64,000 nt of DNA. It comes from Nocardioides ferulae. Its GTDB lineage: Bacteria; Actinomycetota; Actinomycetes; Propionibacteriales; Nocardioidaceae. The stretch spans positions 38,533-102,532 of the forward strand of contig NZ_QZVR01000021.1 of the NCBI RefSeq assembly GCF_003660455.1, in the 5' to 3' direction. A program made the position numbers and the translations under genes. Shown here piece after piece: positions 47,378-57,786 of the stretch. Position 1 is the first letter of the stretch; the number at the start of each line of letters is the position of its first letter. The notes beneath the pieces are model-generated. The model worked only from the letters and a program-made list of their open reading frames with translations, did no database searches and was not told the origin of the DNA.

Positions 47378-49294
<1,917 letters not shown>

Positions 49295-49428
49295 GCGGTG
49301 CCGGCGGCCCGTGACCTGACCTGACTCGGACAGCGGGCCGCCTGCCACGGGCCGCCCTGATCCGGTACGCCGCGCGGGCAGGGCCGCGGCCGGTTCCCCA
49401 CGCGCCGGCCGCGGGTAGCGCCCGCGGC

Positions 49429-50064
49429 TCAGCCTGTGCCGTGCGCCGGCTCGGGCCGCGCCGCCCGGATCGCCAACCCGCACAGCGCCGCCGTCAGCAG
49501 CAGCGCGCTGCTGCGGGCGACCGTCTCGGGCAGCACCACGAGGAGCGACTGGAGGAACAGGTGCGCGCCCAGCGCCACCGGCACCCACGCCGGTGCGGCC
49601 GCCGGGCCGGCCTGAACCAGCGCGATCAGGAGCAGCAGCTCGCCGATCAGGAAGGCCGCCACCCAGACGATCAGGAACGCCTGCAGTCCGGGGTCGTCCA
49701 GCACGTCGTCGAGGGCTCTCCCCCGCACCGCGTCGCTGCGGACCAGCGCCCGGAAGAAGACCAGCAGCATGCTGTAGCCGGCCAGCCCGACGAACCCCAC
49801 CACCAGCAGGCACGCGGCCGCGACCGAGGTGTAGCGGCCCCGGTCCCGGAACAGCGACAGCACCGCCGGCACCCCCATGGTCAACGCCACCGCGGCGAGG
49901 AAGTCGAGCGCCGAGGCGGCCAACCAGCGGCCGTCCTCGCGCTCCACGATGCTCAGCGCCGTGCGCAGGTCGGAGTCGCCGGCGGCCAGCAGCTGGGCGA
50001 AGGCGAGCGACATCGCCCCGGTGACGAGGAGCGCCGCCGAGGCCGGGACCCAGTCGATGCGCAT
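49429..50064 (-). CDS. Six-helix membrane protein, DUF4386-like
   Basis: 211 residues with six predicted helices (ASAALLVTGAMSLAFAQLL, LDFLAAVALTMGVPAVLSLF, AACLLVVGFVGLAGYSMLLVFF and others). The spacing resembles DUF4386-type proteins, but this is a loose impression. ATG with TAACCT 6 nt upstream (50071-50076), a leaderless start. The 134-bp gap after typA holds nothing recognised. Confidence 0.75.
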   Translation of the reverse strand: MRIDWVPASAALLVTGAMSLAFAQLLAAGDSDLRTALSIVEREDGRWLAASALDFLAAVALTMGVPAVLSLFRDRGRYTSVAAACLLVVGFVGLAGYSMLLVFFRALVRSDAVRGRALDDVLDDPGLQAFLIVWVAAFLIGELLLLIALVQAGPAAAPAWVPVALGAHLFLQSLLVVLPETVARSSALLLTAALCGLAIRAARPEPAHGTG

Positions 50065-50209
50065 CCTTCGAGGTTAGGCGGCCGACCGCCTCCGGTCTGC
50101 CGGTCCGGTGAATCGCGGATGGCCCACTCGGGTGGTCCGTGGCCGTTCGGCTGCCAACTGGGAGACTGGGGACTTAACTTTGCCTAGATCTTGAGAATGG
50201 GGTGTCGTC

Positions 50210-51397
50210 GTGCCCGCGACCCGTGTGTTGCCGTCCGAGGAGTCTGCCGACCTGCTGCGGCTGGTGCGCGACCTGGTCGCCCGCGAGCTCGCCCCGCGTG
50301 CGGCGGAGGCCGAGGAGACCGCGACGTTCCCGCGCGAGGTGTTCCGCACCCTGGGCCGGGCCGGCCTGCTGGGTCTGCCGTACGCCGAGGAGCTGGGCGG
50401 CGGCGGGCAGCCCTACGAGGTCTACCTCCAGGTCCTGGAGGAGATCGGCTCGGTGTGGGCGAGCGTCGGCGTCGGCACCAGCGTGCACGCGCTGTCGTGC
50501 TTCGGCCTGGTCACCCGCGGCACCCCTGAGCAGCAGCAGGCGTGGCTGCCCGACATGCTCGGCGGGGAGCTGCTCGGCGCCTACTGCCTCTCCGAGCCGC
50601 ACGCCGGCTCCGACCCGGCGGCGATGCGCACCACCGCCCGCCGCGACGGCGACGACTATGTGATCACCGGCGCGAAGGCGTGGACCACCCACGGCGGCGA
50701 GGCCGACTTCTACAAGGTGATGGCCCGCACCTCCGAGGAGCGCAACGGCATCTCCTGCTTCCTGGTGCCGGCCGACTCCCCCGGCCTGGAGGCCGACCCG
50801 GCCGAGCGGAAGATGGGGCTGACCGGCTCCACCACCGCGACCATGCGGTTCGACGGGGTGCGGGTGAGCGCCGAGCGTCGGCTCGGCGCCGAGGGTGAGG
50901 GCCTGCGGATCGCGCTCGCCGGGCTCGACGCCGGCCGGCTCGGGATTGCCGCGGTGGCGACCGGGCTGGCCCAGGGTGCGCTGGATGCCGCGACGGCGTA
51001 CGCGCAGCAGCGGGAGACGTTCGGCCGCCGGATCATCGACCACCAGGGGCTGGGCTTCCTGCTCGCCGACATGGAGGCGGCGGTGCAGTCGGCGCGCGCG
51101 ACGATGCTGCACGCGGCGCGGCTCAAGGACCGCGGCCTGCCCTACGGGCGCGAGGCGTCGGTCGCGAAGCTGGTCGCCACCGACAACGCGATGAAGGTGA
51201 CCACCGACGCCGTGCAGGTGCTCGGCGGCTACGGCTACACGAGAGACTTCCCCGTCGAGAGGTACCTGCGGGAAGCGAAGGTCATGCAGATCTTCGAAGG
51301 CACCAACCAGATCCAGCGCCTCGTGATAGCCCGGTCCCTGGACCAGGGAGGTGCCGGCACCATCACTGTCGATCCAGCCCTGGGGGAGGGCCCATGA
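50210..51397 (+). CDS. Acyl-CoA dehydrogenase
   Basis: FAD-dependent acyl-CoA dehydrogenase that forms a trans-2-enoyl-CoA. Typical motifs are YCLSEPHAGSDPAAM, ITGAKAWTTHGGEAD, RKMGLTGSTTATMRFDGV, QQRETFGRRIIDHQG and QVLGGYGYTRDFPVERYLREAKVMQIFEGTNQIQR split over the C-terminal domain. The catalytic base Glu lies in IFEGTNQ. Length 395. Chain-length preference unknown. ATGA overlap with the TetR gene links them. The last 150 bp use rarer codons (AGA, AGG, GAA, ATA) than the rest. Confidence 0.95.
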   Translation: MPATRVLPSEESADLLRLVRDLVARELAPRAAEAEETATFPREVFRTLGRAGLLGLPYAEELGGGGQPYEVYLQVLEEIGSVWASVGVGTSVHALSCFGLVTRGTPEQQQAWLPDMLGGELLGAYCLSEPHAGSDPAAMRTTARRDGDDYVITGAKAWTTHGGEADFYKVMARTSEERNGISCFLVPADSPGLEADPAERKMGLTGSTTATMRFDGVRVSAERRLGAEGEGLRIALAGLDAGRLGIAAVATGLAQGALDAATAYAQQRETFGRRIIDHQGLGFLLADMEAAVQSARATMLHAARLKDRGLPYGREASVAKLVATDNAMKVTTDAVQVLGGYGYTRDFPVERYLREAKVMQIFEGTNQIQRLVIARSLDQGGAGTITVDPALGEGP

Positions 51398-51993
51398 CGA
51401 TTCTGGTCAACCGAGCCGACTACTACGACTGCGCGCTGCGGCTGCTCGCCGCGGAGGGGCCGGGCGCCCTGAAGGTGGGGCGTCTGTGCAGCGACCTGGG
51501 GGTCACCACCGGGTCGTTCTACCACCACTTCCCGAGCATGCGCGCGTTCGTGGGCGAGCTGCTCGCGCACTGGGAGCGGTCCAAGACCGAGCAGTACGCC
51601 GAGCTGCTCGAGCAGGTGGGCGACCCGCTCGCCGGGTTGCCGCTGATCCGCGAGGCGGTGCACGCGCTGCCGCACCGCGCCGAGGCGGCGCTGCGGGCGT
51701 GGAGCCACACCGACGAGCAGGTCGCCGCGGCTCAGGCCCGGGTGGACGCCCGGCGGCTGGAGGCCGTGCAGCGGCTGGTGCACCGGATCGTGGGCGACGC
51801 GGAGCGGGCGGCCCGGCTGGCACTGCTGGGCGTGGTGATCCTGGCCGGGTTCCAGGTGGGCCGCGACCCCGACGACCACGACGAGCTGTCGGCGCTGATG
51901 GACGAGTACCTCGGGCTGCTCGCGGCCCCGGCTGCGTCGGCGTCCGCGCCTGCCCCACGTTCCCCGATGGACGACGCGCTCTCGGCCGACTGA
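51394..51993 (+). CDS. TetR-family transcriptional regulator
   Basis: One-component regulator with N-terminal helix-turn-helix (LKVGRLCSDLGVTTGSFYHHFPSM) and a helical ligand domain. ATG in an ATGA overlap with the acyl-CoA dehydrogenase gene, so it probably senses an acyl-CoA or related molecule and controls that operon. A Ser/Ala-rich tail ends it. Length 199. Confidence 0.9.
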   Translation: MTILVNRADYYDCALRLLAAEGPGALKVGRLCSDLGVTTGSFYHHFPSMRAFVGELLAHWERSKTEQYAELLEQVGDPLAGLPLIREAVHALPHRAEAALRAWSHTDEQVAAAQARVDARRLEAVQRLVHRIVGDAERAARLALLGVVILAGFQVGRDPDDHDELSALMDEYLGLLAAPAASASAPAPRSPMDDALSAD

Positions 51994-52002
51994 TCCTCTC
52001 CC

Positions 52003-52046
52003 GGTGGTCGAGTCGCCACCGGTGGTCGAGCCTGCCGAGACCCCGG
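52003..52046. repeat. GGTGGTCGAG-type dispersed repeat
   Basis: GGTGGTCGAGTCGCCACC followed by GGTGGTCGAGCCTGCCGAGACCC, the reverse complement of the unit repeated at 41283-41430. It lies in the convergent gap after the TetR gene. Confidence 0.75.
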
Positions 52047-53243
52047 CTACGGAAGGTCGACCCGCAGGAACCGCGGCCGGTAGAGGAACGGGTCGTCGAG
52101 CACCTTGCCGACGTCGGGGTTGTTGCGACTGTAGGAGACCACCACCGAGCCCGGCCGGGGCAGCAGCTGCGGGTGCGCCAGCGGCATGTAGCGCAGCTCC
52201 TGCTCGGTGGAGGGCAGCTCGGCCAACGCCACCGGGGGCGCGAACGGCCCGGTCGGGGCGGAGGCGGTCCAGGCGGCGAGGTCGGTGCCGAGGAACTCGT
52301 CGCGCTTGCTGACGGCGTACCAGGTGCCGTCCTTCTCGAAGACGCTCAACGTCTGCGACACCCCGCCGACCGCGTCGATCAGCTCGGCGGCCGCGTCGGG
52401 GTCGGCGACCCAGTCGGTGCCGTCCCAGTAGCGCCACTCGTCCTGCTCGAGCACCTCCTCGGGCCGCACCCGCGCCACCTGCAGCGCGAACCCGAAGACA
52501 CCCTCGACCTCGGGACGCGAGGTGCCGTAGAGGTAGACCCACTCGCCGTTCCCACCGTCGGCGACCTCGGTGGCTGCCCCCCAGGTGGGGTGCTCGGTCC
52601 CGGGCCGGTCGGGGCCGAAGTCCTGCACGCTGGCCAGCTGCGGCGACTCCCCTCGCGGGACGACGAACACCGCCGCCGCGGGGCCGAGGTTCTCGAAGGC
52701 GAACGCGTCGTCGGCGCCGCCGGTGCTGCGGACCCGCTGGGCGAAGACGATCACCAGGTCGTAGCCGGCCCGCCGGGCGCGGGCGACCGACATCGGCCAG
52801 TAGCCCACGCCGTCGGCTCGGTCGGGGATCAGCGCGCCGTGGTCGGCGGGCATCACCACGCTGGCGCAGCCGGGTGAGAAGACCAGCATCGAGTTGCGCA
52901 CGAACCGCTGCCCCTCGAAGTCGGCGGCGCGCAGGGTGTCGCCGAAGACCAGCAGCCGGCGGCCGTCCTGGAGCACCGTGCTCGCGCCGACGTCGGCTCC
53001 GGCGAACTCCCCGCCGCCCCGGACGGTGGCGGCGAACCGGTTCAGGGCGCGGACGCTGTCGAGGTCGCCGGTCGGCAGGCACTTGGTCTGCGCGGCCTCG
53101 GCGACCCGCGGCGCGGTGATGTCGACGTCGACCTCGGGCACCAGCGCGACCGCGAGGAACGACAGCAGCAGCACCGGCCCCACCACCGTCATGACGCGCA
53201 GGCGCCACGGCACCTTGGTGGTCACGGCGCCGGACTCCGGCAT
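52047..53243 (-). CDS. Signal-anchored DUF4185/five-blade-propeller-like protein
   Basis: One N-terminal membrane helix (VMTVVGPVLLLSFLAVALV), then an extracellular beta-rich domain. Motifs such as ADVGASTVLQDGRRLLVFGDTL, FVRNSMLVFSPG and the late VVVSYSRNNPDVG resemble DUF4185 proteins, which adopt a glycosidase-like five-bladed propeller. A glycan-related activity is possible, and catalytic residues were not identified. ATG 53243. Length 398. Confidence 0.75.
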   Translation of the reverse strand: MPESGAVTTKVPWRLRVMTVVGPVLLLSFLAVALVPEVDVDITAPRVAEAAQTKCLPTGDLDSVRALNRFAATVRGGGEFAGADVGASTVLQDGRRLLVFGDTLRAADFEGQRFVRNSMLVFSPGCASVVMPADHGALIPDRADGVGYWPMSVARARRAGYDLVIVFAQRVRSTGGADDAFAFENLGPAAAVFVVPRGESPQLASVQDFGPDRPGTEHPTWGAATEVADGGNGEWVYLYGTSRPEVEGVFGFALQVARVRPEEVLEQDEWRYWDGTDWVADPDAAAELIDAVGGVSQTLSVFEKDGTWYAVSKRDEFLGTDLAAWTASAPTGPFAPPVALAELPSTEQELRYMPLAHPQLLPRPGSVVVSYSRNNPDVGKVLDDPFLYRPRFLRVDLP

Positions 53244-53410
53244 CGCACCTCCTGCGCTCGTGGCCGGCCCGTGGCCGACCGGGGGTCGCGGCCATGATCT
53301 CGTGTCACGCCGGACGGTGGATCGGGCGGGTGCGCCGGTGCGTGGGTACGCCGGGTGTGACGGCCGCCCCTCGGCCTCCCGGAGGGCGGCCGCTCTCTAG
53401 GCTGGGCGCC

Positions 53411-54424
53411 ATGGCGTCGCTGCGGCAGGTCTTCCCGCGGGCGGTGCTGGCGCTGCTCGCGGCGGTCGTGGTCGCGCAGGCGGCGGTCGCCTGGCAGTTG
53501 GCGGCCACGGAGACCGAGCTGAGGGGCGTCGACCTGGGGCTGTCCGGCCCGCCGGTGGTGGTGCAGTCGCTGGCCGACCGGGCCAACGCGCTGCCGGGGC
53601 GGCCGGTCGTGGCGGTGCCGCTCGACGCCGACGTCGACCCGCGCGCGAGCGTGGTCCGCGGCGAGGTCACCGCGGCCCTGGCGATCGACCTGGTGGCCGA
53701 CGGCGACGTGCTCTACGTCGCCTCGGTGCGTGACCCGGTGCTGGTCGAGGCGCTGGCCGCCGAGGCGCGGGCGGTGGCATCCACGTTCGCCCGCGAGGTG
53801 AAGGTTGTGCGGGTGCGGCCCCTGGCCAACGGCGACGTCGACCGGCTCGGCGCGGCGTACGTCTCGCTGGGCTGGATCGTGGCCGGGTTCCTGCTCAGCC
53901 TGGTGGTCTCGTTCGGGTGGGGTCCGGTCGCGCGCACCGGTGCTCGCGCGGCGGTCCGGATCACCTCGATGGCGGCGGCCACGGCGGCGCTCGCGGCGGT
54001 GGCGGCGACCGCGGTGCAGGCGTGGGGGTATGCCGGGGCGTGGCCGGAGCTGTGGCTGCTGGGTTGGCTGACGATGATGTCGTCGTCGTTCCTGGTGCTG
54101 GCCTACGAGTCGCTGGCCGGCATCGGCGGGATCGGTCTCGCGGTGGCGGTGGCGGTGCTGCTGATGACGCCGCTGGCGACCGGCCGCGATACCGGGCTGC
54201 TGCCGCGCCCGTGGCCGTGGGTGACCGAGCTGGTGCCGCACGGCGCGGCGCTGGAGGCGGTGACCGACGCGGCGTACTTCTCGCGGCTGGAGACGCGGCC
54301 GCTCCTGGTACTCGTCGCCTGGGTGGCGGTGTCGCTGCTGACGCTGCTGGTCTCGCGGCGGGAGCGCGCCGAGGACAAGGTGGTGCTGCCGGGCGAGGAC
54401 ATCGGGCTGGTGCAGCAGGGCTAG
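53411..54424 (+). CDS. ABC-2-permease-like membrane protein
   Basis: One N-terminal helix (AVLALLAAVVVAQAAVAWQL), an extracytoplasmic domain of about 120 residues, then five or six helices (SLGWIVAGFLLSLVVSFGW onward). The layout matches ABC-2 or DUF3533-type permeases, yet no ATPase gene is adjacent. ATG with TAGGCT 7 nt upstream (53398-53403). A 9-bp inverted repeat CGGCCGCCC/GGGCGGCCG lies 10 bp before that box. Length 337. Confidence 0.75.
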   Translation: MASLRQVFPRAVLALLAAVVVAQAAVAWQLAATETELRGVDLGLSGPPVVVQSLADRANALPGRPVVAVPLDADVDPRASVVRGEVTAALAIDLVADGDVLYVASVRDPVLVEALAAEARAVASTFAREVKVVRVRPLANGDVDRLGAAYVSLGWIVAGFLLSLVVSFGWGPVARTGARAAVRITSMAAATAALAAVAATAVQAWGYAGAWPELWLLGWLTMMSSSFLVLAYESLAGIGGIGLAVAVAVLLMTPLATGRDTGLLPRPWPWVTELVPHGAALEAVTDAAYFSRLETRPLLVLVAWVAVSLLTLLVSRRERAEDKVVLPGEDIGLVQQG

Positions 54425-54481
54425 CGGCGGCCACGCCCGATAGGTTGCCGACGTCAGCCGCGACCAGCAGGAGGTACGCCG

Positions 54482-54841
54482 ATGGGCCGGCGCTGGCCGG
54501 ACCAGGTCTACGGGCAGGGCGATGAGCCGGACTACCGGTTCTCGCTCGCCAACGAGCGCACGTTCCTGGCCTGGGTGCGCACCTCGCTGGCGTTGATGGC
54601 GGGCGGGGTGGCGCTGGACGCGGTGCCGACGGACTACCCGGAGTGGGCGACCCGGTCGCTGTCGATGCTGCTGGTGGTGCTGGCGCTGGTGTGCGCGGTG
54701 CTGGGCTGGCTGCGGTGGGCGGGGACCGAGCGGGCGATCCGGCGGGGCGCGCCGATCGGCGGGCTGCGAGCCGGGGTGGTGCTGGCGTTGGGCACCGCGC
54801 TGGTGGCGGTGCTGCTGGTGGTGCTGGTGCTGGCCGGATGA
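54482..54841 (+). CDS. DUF202/YidH-family membrane protein
   Basis: 119 residues. DUF202 signature FSLANERTFLAWVRTSLALMAGG followed by three helices. Function unknown across the family. ATG with AGGAGG upstream. Its stop overlaps the ATG of a short tandem-start region leading to the next DUF202-like gene. Confidence 0.88.
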   Translation: MGRRWPDQVYGQGDEPDYRFSLANERTFLAWVRTSLALMAGGVALDAVPTDYPEWATRSLSMLLVVLALVCAVLGWLRWAGTERAIRRGAPIGGLRAGVVLALGTALVAVLLVVLVLAG

Positions 54842-54888
54842 GTCGGGTGGCTGGGTGAGTCGGGTGGCTGGGTGAGTCGGGTCGCGCG
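54838..54888 (+). repeat. 17-nt tandem repeat creating three successive overlapping starts
   Basis: ATGAGTCGGGTGGCTGG is repeated with a 17-nt period (54838, 54855, 54872). The first two starts open six-codon frames (M-S-R-V-A-G) that each stop in a TGA overlapping the next GTG; the third opens the real downstream gene. Confidence 0.85.
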
Positions 54889-55159
54889 GGAGGCGGGGCT
54901 GGCGCCCGAGCGCACCCAGCTCGCGGAGCTGCGGACCGCCCTGTCGCTGGCGGTGGCCTTGCTTGCGCTGGCCCGGCTGACCGCCGACCGGATCGGTCCG
55001 GTCGTGTGGGCGGCGGCGCTGGCCGGGCTGTTCGCGCTGGCTGTGGTCTCCGGCGGCCGGAAACGGGTCGGGGTCGGCGCGCGGGTAGGGGTGATCGTCG
55101 CGGTGGTGCTGCTGCTGGGCGTGGTCGAGCTGGCGGCGATCGTCGCCGAGGTGGTGTGA
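54872..55159 (+). CDS. Second, short DUF202-like membrane protein
   Basis: 95 residues with ERTQLAELRTALSLAVALLALARL, a truncated DUF202 pattern, and three helices. Paired DUF202 genes (a YidH-like and a YidG-like one) are common. The GTG at 54872 is the third of three tandem start codons; translation probably arrives by re-initiation from the upstream DUF202 gene through two mini-frames. Confidence 0.8.
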   Translation: MSRVAREAGLAPERTQLAELRTALSLAVALLALARLTADRIGPVVWAAALAGLFALAVVSGGRKRVGVGARVGVIVAVVLLLGVVELAAIVAEVV

Positions 55160-55172
55160 GCCGCGGCCGTCC

Positions 55173-55283
55173 GGGACGTCATACGGGATGGCTCCCAGAG
55201 CGACCGCCTCGTATGACGTCCTGCCGAGGCCATCGGGACGTCATACGGGATGGCTCCCAGAGCGACCGCCTCGTATGACGTCC
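55173..55283. repeat. Two identical 49-bp hairpin elements (family D)
   Basis: 55173-55221 and 55235-55283 are identical. Each has outer arms GGACGTCATACG / CGTATGACGTCC. The spacer is 13 bp. They fill the convergent gap between the DUF202 gene and the MFS gene; related single element at 30301-30357. Confidence 0.9.
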
Positions 55284-55311
55284 CACGACCCGCCGCGGCG
55301 GGGGTGAGCGC

Positions 55312-56634
55312 CTAGCCGACGACCCCGGCGGTGCGGCGCACCTCCGGCACCAGAGCGAGTACGCCGAGCAGTGGCAGCGCGGCGAGTACGCCGAGGCTGG
55401 CGCCGATGCCGGCCACGTCGCCGAGCCCGCCGACCACCGCGGAGCCGACGCTGCCGCCGGTCATGAACACCAGGGTGGCGACGCCGAGGGCGATGCCGCG
55501 CACCTCGGGGGCGACGGCGTCGCCGACCGCGGCGGTCATCGAGGGCTGGCCGATGCCGAAGGCGAAGGTGTTGAGCACGATGCCGAGGGCGAGCAGCACC
55601 GGCGAGACGGTGGCGGCGCCGATGGCGCAGACGCCGAGGGAGCCTGCGGCGACCGCGGCCGAGACCGACAGCGAGCCGCTGGGTCCGAGCCGGTCGATGA
55701 GGCCGCCGGTGAGGCGCGGCACGAGGGCGGCGAGCACGGCGCTGGGCACGAGCAGCAGGCCGACGGTCCAGGTCTGCCAGCCGTCGCCGATCAGCACCGC
55801 GGGCACCGCGATCAGTTGCGCGAACCAGGCGGCGGGCACGGCGGATCCGGCGAGCGCGTGGCGCACCACGGTGCCGTTGCGGATCACCGCGACCGGCAGG
55901 AAGCCGTGTGGCCGGCGGCGCACCCACCAGGCGACGGCGGGGAGTCCGCAGACGAGCAGCAGCAGCCCGATCACGGCGACGGTGGCGCCGGTCGAGGGCG
56001 ACTGCACGAGCAGCACCAGCCCGGCGGCGGTGGCCGCGACCAGGGCGGCGCCGATCAGGTCGAGCTCGGCGCGGGTGCCCTCGCCGCTGAGCGCGGGCCA
56101 CAGGAACGGCAGCACCAGCGCCCCGAGGATCGGGATCGCCATCACCGCGCGCCACCCGAGGCTGTGCTCGACGGCGCCGCCGAGCAGCGGGCCGAGGCAG
56201 GAGATCGCGGCGGCGGTGGCGGCCAGCCGGCCGAGCGCCAGGCTGCGCAACCGGGCGTCGTACCGGCTGGTGAGCACGGCTACGCCGAGCGTGGGCACGG
56301 CGGCGGCGCCGGCGCCCTGGAGCAGCCGGCCGACCAGGTGCAGCCCGAACGTCGGGGCGAGGGCGGCGACCAGCGCGCCGCCGCTCATCAGCACGATGCC
56401 GAACAGCAGTGGCGCCTTGATGCCGACCAGGTCGGAGACCCGGCCGTAGACGGCGGTGGTGACCGCGAACATCAGCGCATAGAGGCTGATCGTCCAGGTG
56501 GCGCCGCCGACGCCGAGCCCGAACTCGTCGCTGATGATCGGCACCACGATCGCCGCGGACGCCGACCCCATGCCCGCGAGCCCGAACAGCACCCCGAGCA
56601 GCAGTGAGACGCGTCGGGAGTCGTCGGTGGTCAC
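55312..56634 (-). CDS. MFS transporter, DHA2-like (14-helix) multidrug exporter type
   Basis: 440-residue major facilitator with about 14 helices. Motif A-like YGRVSDLVGIKAPLLFG lies after helix 2, and motif C-like GPLLGGAVEHSLGWRAVM after helix 5, as in drug:H+ antiporters of the EmrB/QacA group. Substrate unknown. GTG 56634 is chosen; the longer frame to 56667 overlaps the repeat-proximal region. No regulator gene is adjacent. Confidence 0.88.
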   Translation of the reverse strand: MTTDDSRRVSLLLGVLFGLAGMGSASAAIVVPIISDEFGLGVGGATWTISLYALMFAVTTAVYGRVSDLVGIKAPLLFGIVLMSGGALVAALAPTFGLHLVGRLLQGAGAAAVPTLGVAVLTSRYDARLRSLALGRLAATAAAISCLGPLLGGAVEHSLGWRAVMAIPILGALVLPFLWPALSGEGTRAELDLIGAALVAATAAGLVLLVQSPSTGATVAVIGLLLLVCGLPAVAWWVRRRPHGFLPVAVIRNGTVVRHALAGSAVPAAWFAQLIAVPAVLIGDGWQTWTVGLLLVPSAVLAALVPRLTGGLIDRLGPSGSLSVSAAVAAGSLGVCAIGAATVSPVLLALGIVLNTFAFGIGQPSMTAAVGDAVAPEVRGIALGVATLVFMTGGSVGSAVVGGLGDVAGIGASLGVLAALPLLGVLALVPEVRRTAGVVG

Positions 56635-56685
56635 GTGGAGTCGTAACCCCGCGACGGCCGTCGGCATTCCGGGCCCGCGTCTCTC

Positions 56686-56745
56686 GCCGACCCGTCACTG
56701 ATTCCCGGGTTTTCGCGGCGTGTCGCGGAACGTGTGACGGCTCGG
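56686..56745. repeat. Dispersed structured repeat family A, copy 4
   Basis: CCGACCCGTCAC pairs with GTGACGGCTCGG (one mismatch in 12), enclosing GATTCCCGGG...CGCGGAAC. It lies in the gap between two minus-strand genes, 50 bp upstream of the MFS start. Confidence 0.85.
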
Positions 56746-56785
56746 TGCCGCCCCGCACCCCACGCCGTACGCCGAGCAGCGCGGC

Positions 56786-57001
56786 TCAGCGCGACGGCCC
56801 GGCGTCGCGCCACAGCCGGGCGCAGGCCACCATCGCGGCCGCCCACAGCACCAGCACCGGCACGTCGCCGGCGTTGAGGCCGTGGCTGCCGGCGCTGATC
56901 GTGAGGATCGGCCGCCCGGCCCAGGGTCCGTGGCCGGCGAGGAGCAGCAGGGTGAGCGCGGTGGTCACCGCCGCCACCACCACAACGTCCCCCCTGCGCA
57001 T
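56786..57001 (-). CDS. Small two-helix membrane protein
   Basis: 71 residues with helices VVVVAAVTTALTLLLLAG and GDVPVLVLWAAAMVACARLW. No family recognised. ATG with TAGGGT 6 nt upstream (57008-57013), so a leaderless promoter supports it as a real gene despite its size. Confidence 0.65.
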   Translation of the reverse strand: MRRGDVVVVAAVTTALTLLLLAGHGPWAGRPILTISAGSHGLNAGDVPVLVLWAAAMVACARLWRDAGPSR

Positions 57002-57021
57002 GGCTGAACCCTAGAGGGGCG

Positions 57022-57074
57022 CGTGATCGTGTGGATCTGCACGTGCCTGATGCGTGCAGATCCACACGATCACG
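57022..57074. repeat. Perfect 22-bp inverted repeat
   Basis: Arms of 22 bp beginning CGTGATCGTGTGGATCTGC pair perfectly across a 9-nt loop TGCCTGATG. It ends 11 bp before the stop of the RibD_C-like gene, so it probably terminates that operon; it is also close to the promoter of the small membrane gene. Confidence 0.9.
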
Positions 57075-57084
57075 TCTCGCGTTC

Positions 57085-57786
57085 TCAGCGGGCGACGAAC
57101 CACCGGGCCAGCAGCGTGCCCTCGGCCTCGAGCAGCAGCCGCAGCTCGAGCGGCACGTCGACGGGCGGGCCGGCGGTGATCCGCGGGTGGTCGCCGGCGA
57201 TCACCCGCGGCACGACAGTGGTGGTCAGCTCGTCGACGACGCCGGCGGCGAGCAGGTCGCGCAGCAGGTGCGGACCGCCCTCGGCGAGCAGCTGCCGCAG
57301 GCCCCGCTCGACGAGCGTGGCGCGCAGCCGGGCGAGGTCGACGCGGTGCGAGCCGAGCACCAGCACGTGTTCGTCCCCCAGCAGCGACCGGGCCCGCGCC
57401 AGGCCGTCGGCGTGCTCGCACGTCGCGAGCAGGACGCGGCCGGGCGGGGCGCCGCGCAGCGTGGGCGGCACCTCGCCGCGGCGGCTGACCACGACGATCG
57501 GCACGTCGGCCGGGCCGTACTCCTCGGCCCGCACCGTGCCGGCACCCACCACCACGGCGTCGGCGAGCCGCCGCAGCAGCGCGAACACCCGGTGGTCGGC
57601 GGCGTTGTTGATCGACCCGCTGCGGCCGGACTCGCCGGTGGCGGCCCCGTCGACGGTGCCGATCATGTTGACCCGCAGCCACGGGTCGGCGGGCGCGGCG
57701 TACGCGGCGGCGAGGCGCTGGTCGGTGAGCTCGGGGTCGCGGGGGTGGAGCGGCGCGTCGGGGCCGCGATCGAGGAGCACCCTCAT
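57085..57786 (-). CDS. RibD_C/dihydrofolate-reductase-fold pyrimidine reductase-like protein
   Basis: 233 residues of RibD C-terminal type: RVNMIGTVDGAATG, LRRLADAVVVGAGTVRAE, ERGLRQLLAEGGPHLLRDLLA (the GGP loop) and DELTTTVVPRVIAGD. In riboflavin synthesis this fold reduces the ribosylamino-pyrimidine; stand-alone actinobacterial members are often annotated pyrimidine reductase without proof. ATGA overlap with the upstream unknown gene. Last gene of the gpgS cluster. Confidence 0.88.
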   Translation of the reverse strand: MRVLLDRGPDAPLHPRDPELTDQRLAAAYAAPADPWLRVNMIGTVDGAATGESGRSGSINNAADHRVFALLRRLADAVVVGAGTVRAEEYGPADVPIVVVSRRGEVPPTLRGAPPGRVLLATCEHADGLARARSLLGDEHVLVLGSHRVDLARLRATLVERGLRQLLAEGGPHLLRDLLAAGVVDELTTTVVPRVIAGDHPRITAGPPVDVPLELRLLLEAEGTLLARWFVAR

